DNA of 64,000 nt from CAWDXG01 sp963822115 (GTDB lineage: Bacteria; Myxococcota_A; Polyangia; Polyangiales; Polyangiaceae), in NCBI GenBank assembly GCA_963822115.1, contig CAWGGM010000008.1:806001-870000 (forward strand). Direction: 5' to 3'. A program made the translations under genes and the position numbers. Every line of letters starts with the position of its first letter. Position 1 is the first letter of the stretch. Positions 15,372-24,731 of this stretch are shown piece after piece. The notes beneath the pieces were generated by a model. The model had not been told where the DNA came from. It worked only from the letters and a program-made list of their open reading frames with translations, and searched no databases.

Positions 15372-17915
15372 ATGCATCAACGTCGCGCGCTCTGGGTCGC
15401 GCTCACCTTTCTTGGCGCCGCGGCACTAGTCGCCTGCGGCAGCAGCTCGTCGCGTGGCACGGCCGGAAACCCGGATGCCGGCGTGGACGGCACCACCGGC
15501 GGCAACGCGGGAACGGGAACGGGCGGCTCGGGCGGCACCGCGACCGGTGGCTCGGGCGGCACCGCGACCGGTGGCTCGGGTGGAACGGCGACCGGCGGTT
15601 CGGGTGGAACGGCGACCGGCGGAGCAGGTGGAACGGCGACCGGCGGAGCAGGTGGAACGGGCGGCCCCGCCCCTTGCGGCGGCAAGGGCCAGGCCTGCTG
15701 CACCACCCCACCCGCGTGCGACTCGGGCTCGACCTGCTCGGGCAGCACCTGCGTGGCCTGCGGTGCGCTCGGACAGGCGTGTTGCGGCGGGCAGCAGTGC
15801 TCGGCGGCCGGCTCGGTCTGCTACGGCGGAACGTGCCGCGCCTGCGGCGGCCCCGGCGAGCCGTGCTGCGCCGGCAACGCCTGCGACTCGGGGGGCTGCT
15901 GCCAGAGCGGCACCTGCCTGGCGTCGGGCACCGACTGCAGCAATGGCCAGGCCTGCCAAAATGGCAGCTGCGGCAGCTGCGGCGGCAAGACGCAACCGTG
16001 CTGCGCCAACAACTCCTGCACGGCGACCGGAGCGACCTGCTCGTCCGGCACCTGCGTGTCGTGCGGCGCCGCAGGCCAACCGTGCTGCACCGGCACCGTG
16101 TACGGCTCCAGCTGCACCGATCCCGGCACCGTGTGCCGCGGCGTGTGCCAGCAGTGCGGCACGCCGGGCAGCCCCTGCTGCGCGGGCAGCGTCTGCAGCA
16201 GTGGCTGCTGCGATCCGGGCACACAGATGTGCGCCGCCACCGGCTCGATGTGCAAGGCCGGCGACCAGTGCCTGTCGTCGGGTCACTGCGCCGGCTGCGG
16301 CGGCAAGGGTCAGCCCTGCTGCGCGGGCAACACCTGTAGCAGCGGCTGCTGCGACACCACGACTTCGACCACGGTGTGCCGCGACGTGGGCGGGCAGTGC
16401 GCCGCGGGCAAGGTCTGCACGGGCAACAACACCTGCAGCGCCTGCGGCGGCAAGGGACAGCCCTGCTGCGCCAACGACGCCTGCGGCTCGGGGCTGGCCT
16501 GCGACAGCAACGGCACCTGCACGACCTGCGGCGGCAAGGGACAGCCCTGCTGCATCGGCGGCAGCTGCGGCAGCGGCTCGATCTGCAACTCCAGCGGCAC
16601 CTGCACGGCCTGCGGCGGCACCAACCAACCGTGCTGCGCCAACGGCAGCTGTCCGTCGGGCAAGGTGTGCGCGGGCGGCACCTGCGCAACCTGCGGCGGC
16701 ACGAACCAGCCCTGCTGCGATGGCAACTCCTGCTCCAGCAGCAGCGACGTGTGCCGCGGCGGGACCTGCGAGGCGTGCGGCGGCGACGGCCAGGCGTGCT
16801 GCGCGCTGGGCACCTGCAGCAACGGTGGCTGCTGCGACGCCAACACCTGTCGCGGCACGGGCAATGCCTGCACGTACTCAGGCGGCACCTGTAGCAACGG
16901 CTCATGCGGCACCTGCGGCGGACCGAACCAGCCCTGCTGCAGCGGCAGCCGCTGCACGACCGGCGGCTATTCGTGCCAGAGCGGCACCTGCAAGGCCTGC
17001 GGCGGCCCCGGCCAGCCGTGTTGCAGCGGACAATGCGCGAGCGGCTGCTGCGCGAACTACTCGACGTGCAGCGCGATCGGCACGAGCTGCGGCACCGACA
17101 AGGCCTGCGTCGCCGACAACGACTGCGAGTACTGCGGCGTCGCCGGCACGAAGCCGTGCAGCGGAACGACCTGCTCGGGCAACGCCTGCTACGACGGCGC
17201 GACCGGCCTGTGCGTCGCGTCCGGCGCAAACGGCTCCAGCAGCGGCCAGGTCTGCTTGAACGGCACCTTCGTCGCCTGCGGCAGCACGGGACAGGCCTGC
17301 TGCGGTGACTACACCTGCGGCGGCACGGACTGCTGCTACAACGGCCAGTGCATCGCCGCCGCGCAGGACTGCGGCTCGCTCGGCAAGTGCTCGGAGACGA
17401 CGCCGGGCGGCTGCGGCAGCTGCGGCGGTGACGGGCAGAGCTGTTGCAGCGGAACGCTGTGCACCGGCTCGGGCCTTGCGTGCACCAGCACGTACGGCTC
17501 GTGCAAGGCGTGCGGCGCGCCGGGCGAGCCGTGTTGCCAGGGCAACACCTGCGACGGCGCGGGCTGCTGCTCGTACGGTACGTGCATCGCCACCGGCCAG
17601 AGCTGCTCCGGTTCGTCGAGCGGCGTGTGCGACAACGGCGAGTGCCGGCAGGGCTCGAGCACCTGCGGCGGCCTGGGCGACAGCGAGTGCAACTACCGCT
17701 ACTGCTCGGCGGCCTATGCCTCCACCAACTCGAGCACCTGCTATCCATGCGGCGACGAGGGCCAGGCTTGCTGCGGCGGCTACAACAGCTGGTGCGGCCC
17801 GAACCTCGTGTGCGACTTCGACAACTGCGTGAAGTGCGGGCTTTCGGGTCAGAAGTGCTGCCCGGGCAAGTTCTGCCTGAGCGGCACCTGCGATCCGTTC
17901 GGCGACTGTCCGTAG
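15372..17915 (+). CDS. Giant cysteine-knot repeat lipoprotein, 847 aa
   Basis: A signal peptide with lipobox ALVAC is followed by a Gly/Thr/Ser linker of 8-residue repeats and then, from about residue 98 to the end, 21 units that each start with a variant of CGGxGQPCC and contain further Cys pairs (CxxGxxC, GCC, GTCxxC). Nineteen of the units have the adjacent CC. The pattern resembles disulfide-rich extracellular knots such as granulin or Dickkopf-like modules, but the family was not identified. It is a predicted outer-surface or periplasmic protein that would need a large oxidative folding effort. Confidence 0.8.
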   Translation: MHQRRALWVALTFLGAAALVACGSSSSRGTAGNPDAGVDGTTGGNAGTGTGGSGGTATGGSGGTATGGSGGTATGGSGGTATGGAGGTATGGAGGTGGPAPCGGKGQACCTTPPACDSGSTCSGSTCVACGALGQACCGGQQCSAAGSVCYGGTCRACGGPGEPCCAGNACDSGGCCQSGTCLASGTDCSNGQACQNGSCGSCGGKTQPCCANNSCTATGATCSSGTCVSCGAAGQPCCTGTVYGSSCTDPGTVCRGVCQQCGTPGSPCCAGSVCSSGCCDPGTQMCAATGSMCKAGDQCLSSGHCAGCGGKGQPCCAGNTCSSGCCDTTTSTTVCRDVGGQCAAGKVCTGNNTCSACGGKGQPCCANDACGSGLACDSNGTCTTCGGKGQPCCIGGSCGSGSICNSSGTCTACGGTNQPCCANGSCPSGKVCAGGTCATCGGTNQPCCDGNSCSSSSDVCRGGTCEACGGDGQACCALGTCSNGGCCDANTCRGTGNACTYSGGTCSNGSCGTCGGPNQPCCSGSRCTTGGYSCQSGTCKACGGPGQPCCSGQCASGCCANYSTCSAIGTSCGTDKACVADNDCEYCGVAGTKPCSGTTCSGNACYDGATGLCVASGANGSSSGQVCLNGTFVACGSTGQACCGDYTCGGTDCCYNGQCIAAAQDCGSLGKCSETTPGGCGSCGGDGQSCCSGTLCTGSGLACTSTYGSCKACGAPGEPCCQGNTCDGAGCCSYGTCIATGQSCSGSSSGVCDNGECRQGSSTCGGLGDSECNYRYCSAAYASTNSSTCYPCGDEGQACCGGYNSWCGPNLVCDFDNCVKCGLSGQKCCPGKFCLSGTCDPFGDCP
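15522..15662 (+). repeat. 24-bp in-frame tandem repeat encoding GGSGGTAT
   Basis: Five complete 24-bp units and a partial sixth encode the linker behind the lipobox of the cysteine-knot lipoprotein. The units differ mainly at third codon positions and in Ser/Ala, so they are old enough to have drifted. Length variation between strains is likely. Confidence 0.8.
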
Positions 17916-17934
17916 GGTGGAAAGCGGGACCGGC

Positions 17935-17962
17935 CGCGGCTCTAGCTCCGACAGGAGCCGCG
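17935..17962 (+). terminator. Hairpin after the cysteine-knot gene
   Basis: CGCGGCTC (17935-17942) and GAGCCGCG (17955-17962) form an 8-bp stem with a 12-nt loop 19 nt after the stop codon. No U-tract follows, so termination efficiency is uncertain. Confidence 0.45.
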
Positions 17963-17972
17963 ACTTCCCGGT

Positions 17973-18056
17973 GTCCAGCTCTGCGAGGATCTCGGCGGCG
18001 CCTCGCCGGTTCAACAGCCCTGTCCGCGGGTCCGCAGTGGACAGCCGCGAGCGGGC
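17973..18056 (-). pseudogene. GGDEF-domain gene fragment
   Basis: On the minus strand this region translates as ARSRLSTADPRTGLLNRRGA followed by AEILAELD, which matches the N-terminal signature of GGDEF diguanylate cyclase domains (DxLTGLxNRR). Neither the GGDEF active site nor an upstream sensor is present, and the frame runs into the cysteine-knot gene's hairpin. It is a short relic of a c-di-GMP gene. Confidence 0.5.
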
Positions 18057-18121
18057 TTCGTTCCACGCAGCATCACAGGAGTTGAATCGCCGCGGCGTAC
18101 CGGCAACGATGGACATCGATC

Positions 18122-19306
18122 ATGGGGTGCAGGAACTGCGGCGCGCCGCTTCCGGAAGAGCAGGCAATCGGGGTGTGCCCTCACTGCGGCACGCTGTTCG
18201 GCGAACGCGCCGAGCTCGAGGAGTACGCCGCGGCGGTATTGTCGGGCCAACCTCTGGAGCGGCCCAAGTCGATCGCCACACCGCGCTTGAAGGTCGACTT
18301 CCAGCGCGGCACGCGCGGCGACTACCGCAGCGCGGGCAGCGACCGCTCGCTGGTCATCACGCTGCGCTACTTCAGCGCCAGGAGCCTCGTCGGTCTGCTG
18401 CTCGGGCTGCTGGCCCTCGCCGGGATCGGCCTGCTCTGGTACCTGGCGCTCCGCTCGCGGGTGTACGGGTTCGCCTCGGTCGCTACGGTGCTGCTGGCCG
18501 TGTACGCCTGGTTTCGGCTCACGGTGCCCTTCGACAAGCTGTTGGTGCGCCTGTCCGGCGAAAAGCTCTACTGTCGCCAGAGCCGCTTCTGGCCGCGCAT
18601 CGAGACGACGCTGCCCTGCGCGGACATCGTCCAGCTGTTCACCCTGCAGACGGGGAGAACATTCGCGCTCCTGGCCCGGCTGCAGGACGGCAAAGCGCGG
18701 CCGCTGGTCCGCAACATGGGCAACGCCGAGCTTGGCGTGTACCTGGAACGGCAGCTCGAGCTCGCGCTGGGCGTGGCCGATCAACCCGAGCCGCGAGAAC
18801 TGCCCCGCAACGCGGCCCTGCCGAAGCCCGCCAGGCGGCGACTGCGCGGCTTCGCGATCGAGCTCGGCATCGTGGCAACGCTGGTGATCGTGCCCATCTT
18901 CGGGATCCGCGCTTGCGGCACCGCGATGGCCCGGATCGATGTTGGCGCTCAGCCGCGCGAGACCAGCTTCAAGCTGGACAAGCCCGCGCGAGTGACCTTC
19001 CTGGCGAAGATCGAGCTTTCACACGACCGGTGGAGATCCCGAAAGAGGATCCCGAAGGTGCTGACCTTCGACATCGACATCCAGCGAAACGGAGTCTCCC
19101 TCCGCAGGCTCGGCTGCGATCCCTTCGCGGTAGACGTCTGGACCTCGAGCTCGCACAACTACGAGGTCCACGGCTTCTGGGGCCCCATGAAAAACTGCGC
19201 CCTGAAGCTTTCTCCCGGCCGCTACACCATCACCGCCGTTCGCCGCTGGAAGCCCGGCGAAAAGCACATTGCGCTGGAAACGTCGGTGCTGGAGGTGCGG
19301 AGGTAG
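18122..19306 (+). CDS. Zinc-ribbon membrane protein of unknown function
   Basis: A 394-aa protein. Residues 3-22 hold two CxxC pairs (CRNC and CPHC), a typical zinc ribbon, followed by about 60 polar residues, two adjacent transmembrane segments (residues about 82-130), a cytosolic stretch of about 110 residues, a third transmembrane helix near residue 245-265 and a C-terminal domain of about 120 residues rich in beta strands, presumably periplasmic. No catalytic family was recognised. No clear ribosome binding site is seen before 18122, so the start is less certain. Confidence 0.65.
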   Translation: MGCRNCGAPLPEEQAIGVCPHCGTLFGERAELEEYAAAVLSGQPLERPKSIATPRLKVDFQRGTRGDYRSAGSDRSLVITLRYFSARSLVGLLLGLLALAGIGLLWYLALRSRVYGFASVATVLLAVYAWFRLTVPFDKLLVRLSGEKLYCRQSRFWPRIETTLPCADIVQLFTLQTGRTFALLARLQDGKARPLVRNMGNAELGVYLERQLELALGVADQPEPRELPRNAALPKPARRRLRGFAIELGIVATLVIVPIFGIRACGTAMARIDVGAQPRETSFKLDKPARVTFLAKIELSHDRWRSRKRIPKVLTFDIDIQRNGVSLRRLGCDPFAVDVWTSSSHNYEVHGFWGPMKNCALKLSPGRYTITAVRRWKPGEKHIALETSVLEVRR

Positions 19307-19354
19307 CTGCGGCGAGCGCTCGCCGGCGCCAGGCGCGAACGCGGTTCTACTTCA

Positions 19355-19456
19355 GCTCCCGTCGAAGACGGCCCGCGCGACGCGCTCGGTGTGGCTCAGC
19401 GGTAGGAAGTGCGAACTGGTCTCGAGCGGATGCAGCTTGGCGTGTGGATCGAGCCG
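19355..19456 (-). pseudogene. C-terminal fragment of an alpha/beta-hydrolase gene
   Basis: The minus strand encodes PHAKLHPLETSSHFLPLSH followed by TERVARAVFDGS and a stop at 19352. This is how many alpha/beta hydrolases end: catalytic His in a SHFLPL context, then a helix before the terminus. It follows the stop of the large dehydratase-fusion gene in another frame, and the rest of the hydrolase is missing. Confidence 0.45.
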
Positions 19457-19509
19457 GAGGCGCTTCCGCGCCGCACCGACAACCCCAGGCCCACGCGGCA
19501 GGCTCGCGG

Positions 19510-22500
19510 TCACGCTGCCGGCGCGGCGATGCGCGGCTGCCGTCTGAGCTTGAAGGCGAACGAATCCAGCCGCCGCGCGTCGAGGGGCGAGCCGTCGGCG
19601 TACAGGAACAGGAGCGGGATGTCGCGGCGGCTTCTGAGCAGGCTCTCGCTCACCAGCGCGGGCGCGCAGCCCCAGGGGCTCGCGACCACCACGCCGTCGC
19701 AGGCGCCGCGCTTCCACGCGGAGAGCACGCTGCCGAGCGTGACGGGCGCTTCGCCCTGCGGGTGGCGGCGGAGCAGCGCGCTGCCCTCGGCGAGTGGCTC
19801 TTCGTCGCCGAACGTGGCCAGCCAGGGGTGGAGCTTCTGTGCGCGGGCGTAGAGCTTCCGGCGGATGGTCTTCATCACCGTCTTCGTGACCGCGTTGCGG
19901 AAGAAGCCGGTCGGCAGCCCCAGGAGCTCCGCGAGTTGCTCCTCGGCCATGTACTCGGACAGCATCCAGGTCGGTTCCACCAGGACCTTGAGCCCCCGCT
20001 CGTTCAGGCGGGGAACGAGGTCGCTGTTCGAGAAGCTGTCGATACGCACGTAGATGTCGCCGCTCAGAAGGACGGTGCGCAGACGCGCGGCGTCGCGCTC
20101 CCCCGCCACGGCAGCGGAAAAGGCGCGCGAGGCGCGCTCGACGAGCGCGAGCGCTTCGTCCGCCGCGCGCAGCATACCGAGCGCTCCACGCAAAGGGCGC
20201 TCGGTCCAGCGCTCGACCTCTTCGCAGAACCAGTCGTAGAGCTCCGTAACGCTGCCGGGGATTCTTTCAAGCGGCCGGTAGTACGACGCCAGCTGGAACA
20301 GCAGGTCCCACAGCGTCATGCCGGTCCACACCTTGAAGGTGACGGCGAGGTCGACCTGCTCGTCGCTGCCGAAGTGCCTGAGAGCGACCGTGTGCGACAG
20401 CCCCATGCGCTCTACCGACAGCTGGTCCTTCACCGAGAACATGCAGTTGCGGCACTTCGCGTCCCCGGAAACCTGGACAAGCACGGTGCGCCTGTCGGGC
20501 GGCGTGTGTTCCAGATCCTTGCGGAATGATCCCCAGATCAGCTGGTAGGGCAGACACTCCTTGCCGGAACAGTCGCGGCGGCCGAGCGCAAGCGCGTCGG
20601 CGTCGGGAGCGGCAGCCGCCACCGCGTCGTAGCCGAGCGCGCGGTGCGCCGCTGCCAGGATCGGCGAGATGCGATCGCTGAAAGCGAACAATACGAGCCG
20701 CGAGCTCTTCTCCTGTTCGAGCGGCGGCTTGGGGAGCGGCTCGAGTAGCCGCAGACGCTCTCTGCCCACCGGCGACGGCCTCCGGTCGTGCTTGTCCACG
20801 GTGTGCAGGAACGCCTGCACACGCGTGACGTAGCCGGCGGCGCCGCCGTGGCCGTCGCTCTCGAGCACGGTGTGCGGGTAGCCCGCCATCAGGGCCGTGA
20901 AGATCTGCTCGCCGAACGACGCCGGCCCGCAGCCGAAGGCCGTCAGCATCAGCGGGTACGCGGCGCCGCGACCGCGCGCCGCGACCGCGGTGCGCAACGC
21001 GCGGTTGGCGTCGACCCAGCCGACGCGCGGCAGCGGGTGGACGCCGTCGGGGATGGGATAGCAGTCCATCGGCAGCGCCATCGCGCCGCCTTCGCGGATG
21101 AGCCGCGGCACGCCCGCGTTCACGGCCGGGTCGTGGATCACGTGCAACGCTCCGCACAGCACCACGACGGGCACCTCGTGCAGGGCGGCCCAGGCCAGAG
21201 CGCGCCGGCCGATACGATCGAGCTCGTCCTCGTAGGCCTGCTGTGCGCGCCGCGCCGCTTCGAGCGCAGCGGGCAGGCGCGCCGGATCGCCGCCGAGCTC
21301 GCGCACCGCCGAGTACAGCGCCAACACCAGCGCCGGGCTGGACAGTCCCTGCCTCAGCGCGAGCTCGGGATGCACGACCCGGGTCGTCCGGCCGCGCGAA
21401 TGCAGCGACTCGCGCACCATCTCCGGCAGGGCCTGTTCCATAGGGCAGGCGGCGCCGCCGGGACCGTCACGATGAGGCAGCGACAGGACCTTGGGGAAGA
21501 ACACGGCATCAACGTCCGTGTCGAGCACGCCGTGCACGATCTTCGCTGGCGCGCAGGCGTCGAAGGACATGCAGCGCTCCTCGCCGCGCGCGAGCGATGC
21601 CGGACCGGAACGGAGCACGCGCGGGGCAAGCCCTACCTCGCGGAGCAGCGTCGAAAGCCAGGGCAGGATGCCGAAGCACGCTCCGACCAGCGGCACGCCC
21701 ACCACCGGTGTGTCGCCGTCGATCGGCGTGGCCAGGTACGGCGCCAGCGCGCGCTCGCGCTCGTCGAAGGCGTCCGGCGCTTCCTTCGGCAGCTTGCGCG
21801 ACTTCGACGAGATCTCGTACTTGGGGCACGCGCCGCCGGACAGCACGCTGTGCTTGCCGCCGCTCACGTCGACCGTGGTCTTGTCGATGGTGCACAGCGT
21901 CTGGCACTGCGCGTCGTGGCAGCGGAGCTCCTTCCGCTCCACTACCGAGGCGCGACCGACGACGTCGAGGTCGAAGGCGGACGCTGCGCCGAGCTCCGCC
22001 GCGTCGAGCTCGGCCAGCGCGACCAGCCCGATGCCCCACGCGCCCATCGCACCGGGATCGGGCGGCACGATCACGTCGCGGTCGGCGACTTCCGCCAGCG
22101 CCCAGGCAAGCGAAGGCGAGCTGGCCGGCTTGCCCTGGAAGAAGATGCGCCGCCCGAAGCTGCGCTGGCCCATCACGCGATTGATGTAGTTGTGGATGAC
22201 CGAGTACTGGAAGCCGCCGAACAGGTCGGGCAGGCCGAAGCCCTCGCCGTGCGCTTCGGCGGCGGCGTCGGCGACGAACACGGTGCACATCTGCCCGAGA
22301 TCGGGCGGGCGTGCGGCCTGCTCGGCGAGCTCGGTGAACTGCTCGATGGCGTCGATGCCGTACATCGCCGACTGTTCCTCGAGGAACGAGCCGGTGCCGG
22401 CGCTGCAGGCCTTGTTCATGTCGCTCTCGACGATCTGCCCGCCGGCGATCTGGATGAACTTGGCGTCCTGCCCGCCGATCTCCACCACCGACAGGCTCTC

Positions 22501-23733
22501 GCCCTTCGCGTCGTCGCAGCGGATAGCCGCCGTCGCGTGCGCGACAATCTCGTTGACCACCACGATGCGGTTCACGAGCTCCGGATACGCGGCACGCAGC
22601 ACCGTCGCGACCGCTTCTCGCCCCGAGCCCGTCACACCCACAGCGCGCACGTCCGGACCAGCGTCGAGCACCGCGCGCACCAGTCGCTGCGCAGCGTCCA
22701 CGGGATTGCCGCGCGTCCGGTCGTAGACGCTCAGCACCGGCTCACCGCTCTCGATCGACGTGAGCACGGCTTTGCTACCGGTCGAGCCGAGGTCCAGACC
22801 CAGCACGGACGGCTCACGCACTGCGCCTTCTCGAGCTTCACTCGCCTCGAGGCGCTGCACCCGGCCGCGCGCCGTGGCAGCGGGCTCGAGCACGCTGAAG
22901 CGCGCTTCGCGCGGGCGGATCAGCCTGGCGGGCTCGCCGGGCAGCGCGCCCGCGCTGTGCTCGGCGGCAAGCGCCAGCGCTCCGATCGCCTCCAGACACT
23001 CGGCGCGCTCCGGCACGATGACGGACTGCCCCAATGCGCGTTCGAGCCCCGCTCTGAGCGCGCCAAGGCGGCTGCCACCGCCGACCAGCAGCACCGGCCC
23101 GGGCACACGGGTACGAGCGAGCAGCGCCGCTGCGAAGCCCGCGATCGCGTCGAAGTAGCCGCGGAACAGCTCCGCAGCAGGCTTGCCCTGGTTGCCGAAG
23201 TGCGTCATCTCGCTCTTGGCGAACACCGAGCAGCGCGCGGTGATGGGAATCGGCTTTTCTGCCGCGAGCGCCAGCGCATCGGCTTGTTCGATGTCGAGGC
23301 CGAAGCGCCCGGCGATCTTGACCATGGTCTCGCCGGTGCCCGAGGAGCACTTGTCGTTCTGCAGGAACTGGTAGCGACCGTCGTCGCTTCGCGACATCAC
23401 CGAGTAGCCGCGCGCGCCGACCCGCACGAGGTTCACGGGGCCGCCGTCGAGACCGAGCTGCGACAGCGCCGACTCGAGACAGGCGTCCTCGGGCACCGCG
23501 ACAGCAGGTGCCACAAGCACGTCGGCACCGATGCCCGTCACGCCGAGCGCTACACAGGAAGCCACATCGTAGCGCTCGTACCACTCCTTGAACACTTCGA
23601 GCGGCTGGCCGCCGTGCGCGACGACTTCCGTGGACTCGAGCCGCACGCGCCCTTGCCCGTCCACAACGCCCAGCGCGAACTTGGCAGCGGCCTTGCCCAG
23701 ATCACAGCCTGCAAACCGACGTCGATCGCTCAT
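19510..23733 (-). CDS. 2-hydroxyacyl-CoA dehydratase-type activase/reductase fusion (PlsA/GeR-like), 1407 aa
   Basis: Order of domains: two BcrA/BadF-type ASKHA ATPase domains (residues about 7-265 and 295-585), a DUF2229-type activase-associated domain (about 640-880) and an HgdB-like domain (about 980-1400). Each ASKHA domain has both Fe-S cysteines: CSSGTG at residue 129 with RCSVFAK, and CSAGTG at 443 with CTVFVAD. Further cysteines suited to a cubane cluster are in CMSFDAC, FGCGPASF, CLPYQLIWG and CRNCMF. This order and size match anaerobic plasmalogen synthase PlsA and glycerol ester reductase, ATP-driven reductases of ester lipids. The start at 23733 overlaps the VWA gene stop (ATGA). 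It is last in the five-gene operon. A lipid substrate is inferred, not shown. Confidence 0.82.
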   Translation of the reverse strand: MSDRRRFAGCDLGKAAAKFALGVVDGQGRVRLESTEVVAHGGQPLEVFKEWYERYDVASCVALGVTGIGADVLVAPAVAVPEDACLESALSQLGLDGGPVNLVRVGARGYSVMSRSDDGRYQFLQNDKCSSGTGETMVKIAGRFGLDIEQADALALAAEKPIPITARCSVFAKSEMTHFGNQGKPAAELFRGYFDAIAGFAAALLARTRVPGPVLLVGGGSRLGALRAGLERALGQSVIVPERAECLEAIGALALAAEHSAGALPGEPARLIRPREARFSVLEPAATARGRVQRLEASEAREGAVREPSVLGLDLGSTGSKAVLTSIESGEPVLSVYDRTRGNPVDAAQRLVRAVLDAGPDVRAVGVTGSGREAVATVLRAAYPELVNRIVVVNEIVAHATAAIRCDDAKGESLSVVEIGGQDAKFIQIAGGQIVESDMNKACSAGTGSFLEEQSAMYGIDAIEQFTELAEQAARPPDLGQMCTVFVADAAAEAHGEGFGLPDLFGGFQYSVIHNYINRVMGQRSFGRRIFFQGKPASSPSLAWALAEVADRDVIVPPDPGAMGAWGIGLVALAELDAAELGAASAFDLDVVGRASVVERKELRCHDAQCQTLCTIDKTTVDVSGGKHSVLSGGACPKYEISSKSRKLPKEAPDAFDERERALAPYLATPIDGDTPVVGVPLVGACFGILPWLSTLLREVGLAPRVLRSGPASLARGEERCMSFDACAPAKIVHGVLDTDVDAVFFPKVLSLPHRDGPGGAACPMEQALPEMVRESLHSRGRTTRVVHPELALRQGLSSPALVLALYSAVRELGGDPARLPAALEAARRAQQAYEDELDRIGRRALAWAALHEVPVVVLCGALHVIHDPAVNAGVPRLIREGGAMALPMDCYPIPDGVHPLPRVGWVDANRALRTAVAARGRGAAYPLMLTAFGCGPASFGEQIFTALMAGYPHTVLESDGHGGAAGYVTRVQAFLHTVDKHDRRPSPVGRERLRLLEPLPKPPLEQEKSSRLVLFAFSDRISPILAAAHRALGYDAVAAAAPDADALALGRRDCSGKECLPYQLIWGSFRKDLEHTPPDRRTVLVQVSGDAKCRNCMFSVKDQLSVERMGLSHTVALRHFGSDEQVDLAVTFKVWTGMTLWDLLFQLASYYRPLERIPGSVTELYDWFCEEVERWTERPLRGALGMLRAADEALALVERASRAFSAAVAGERDAARLRTVLLSGDIYVRIDSFSNSDLVPRLNERGLKVLVEPTWMLSEYMAEEQLAELLGLPTGFFRNAVTKTVMKTIRRKLYARAQKLHPWLATFGDEEPLAEGSALLRRHPQGEAPVTLGSVLSAWKRGACDGVVVASPWGCAPALVSESLLRSRRDIPLLFLYADGSPLDARRLDSFAFKLRRQPRIAAPAA

Positions 23734-24731
23734 GTCGTGCTTCCTCCGCGCAGCGCGAGCCGGGCCAGCGTCCATGGATCGCGCCCGGTGTGGCGCGCGA
23801 GCGGGATGCGCTCCGCACCGAGCCAGCCAGCCACGGCCGCGGCGCGCCGGGCGTCCTTGCCCGGCTCGGTCGTATCGAGAAACAGCACGCGCACCGCGCG
23901 CAGAGCGGCGATAGCCGAAGCGGTGGACCGCACCTCGGCGAGCACGCCCTCGTGCCCGGACGCCGAGCCCACGTTGGCGCGCCCGTCGGAGATCAGGATC
24001 AGCGTCGGGCGCGTGGCGCGGTCCCTGGCCAGCTCGCGCTGGAGCGTACGCCGCGCCAGCTCCAGTGCGGAAGCGAGCGGCGTCGTTCCGCCCAGCGGCA
24101 GGTCGTCGAAGGCCCGATGCAACCGGTCGACCTTGCGCGTCGCGCCGACGAGGAGCTCGGCCGTCCGCTCGCGGAATACGATCATCGCGACCGCCGCGCG
24201 CTTCAGGTACGCGTCACCGAGCGCGCTCGCGGCCATCTGCCGTGCGTAGTCGGTGAGCTTGCCGCCCATCGAGCCCGAGCCGTCCACGACGAAGAGCAGG
24301 AGCTGCGCAGGGCGGCGCACGCGCACCTTCGTGCGCAGATCGTCGGGGGCGACCGCGAGCGGGATCTGCCCGGGTTGCGCGCCGCGCTCGGCGACCCGGC
24401 GCAGCGTGGCGTCCCACGCCACATCGCGCACCGGATCGCCGGCAGGACGCGAACGCGCATAGCGCCCGCGGTACGGCAGCGGGCTCGCCACGGCCCGGAG
24501 CCGCGAGCGGCCTGCGCGGATTGCGGCATCTCGCCGGCGCTGCTCCGGCGTCTCCGTCCCGCCGTCTTCCGCCTCCGCGTCGATGTCGTCATCGGCCCCG
24601 GCGAAGAGGCCGATGCGCAAGAGCCCCTTCTGCTGCGGGTCGCGCTGCATCGCGATGTCGGTCGTCGGCGGACGCGCGTGACCCATGGCTGGCGCCTGGC
24701 CGACGGGTTGCCTGCTCTCGCCCGGCGTCAC
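23730..24731 (-). CDS. ChlD/BchD-type VWA-domain protein
   Basis: A 333-aa protein. The N-terminal third is acidic and disordered; RGRYARSRPAGDP, the DATLRR segment and PDDLRTKVRVRRPAQL are the linker typical of chelatase D subunits. The VWA domain follows with the MIDAS motif DGSGSM (about residue 150), a Thr in GGTTPL and the Asp in ISDGRAN. The AAA+ half of full-length ChlD is absent and is supplied by the upstream ChlI gene, which it overlaps by four bases (GTGA). Such I/D pairs drive metal insertion or act as MoxR-like chaperones. No large chelatase subunit (H or CobN) is nearby, so a chaperone role for the operon's metalloenzymes is more likely here. Confidence 0.85.
   Translation of the reverse strand: MTPGESRQPVGQAPAMGHARPPTTDIAMQRDPQQKGLLRIGLFAGADDDIDAEAEDGGTETPEQRRRDAAIRAGRSRLRAVASPLPYRGRYARSRPAGDPVRDVAWDATLRRVAERGAQPGQIPLAVAPDDLRTKVRVRRPAQLLLFVVDGSGSMGGKLTDYARQMAASALGDAYLKRAAVAMIVFRERTAELLVGATRKVDRLHRAFDDLPLGGTTPLASALELARRTLQRELARDRATRPTLILISDGRANVGSASGHEGVLAEVRSTASAIAALRAVRVLFLDTTEPGKDARRAAAVAGWLGAERIPLARHTGRDPWTLARLALRGGSTT

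Noticed and set aside
15522..15662. Regular 24-bp repeats considered as a CRISPR-like array
   Set aside because: The units are contiguous without spacers, are in frame and encode a GGSGGTAT linker.
15403..18066. Very long open frame (887 codons) on the minus strand through the cysteine-knot gene
   Set aside because: It is the antisense of a Cys/Gly-repeat gene, gives an Arg/Cys/Ser-rich translation without domains, and arises because the repeats exclude stops in the opposite frame.
19383..19440. Sequence GTGGCTCAGCGGTAGG that resembles a tRNA D-arm
   Set aside because: No acceptor stem, anticodon arm or T-arm can be formed around it, and the region is explained by the antisense of a hydrolase C-terminus.
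20788..24249. 1153-codon open frame on the plus strand opposite the large reductase gene
   Set aside because: The translation is Arg/His/Ala-rich with no motif, while the minus strand encodes recognisable Fe-S and ATPase motifs throughout; GC-rich antisense frames are often open.
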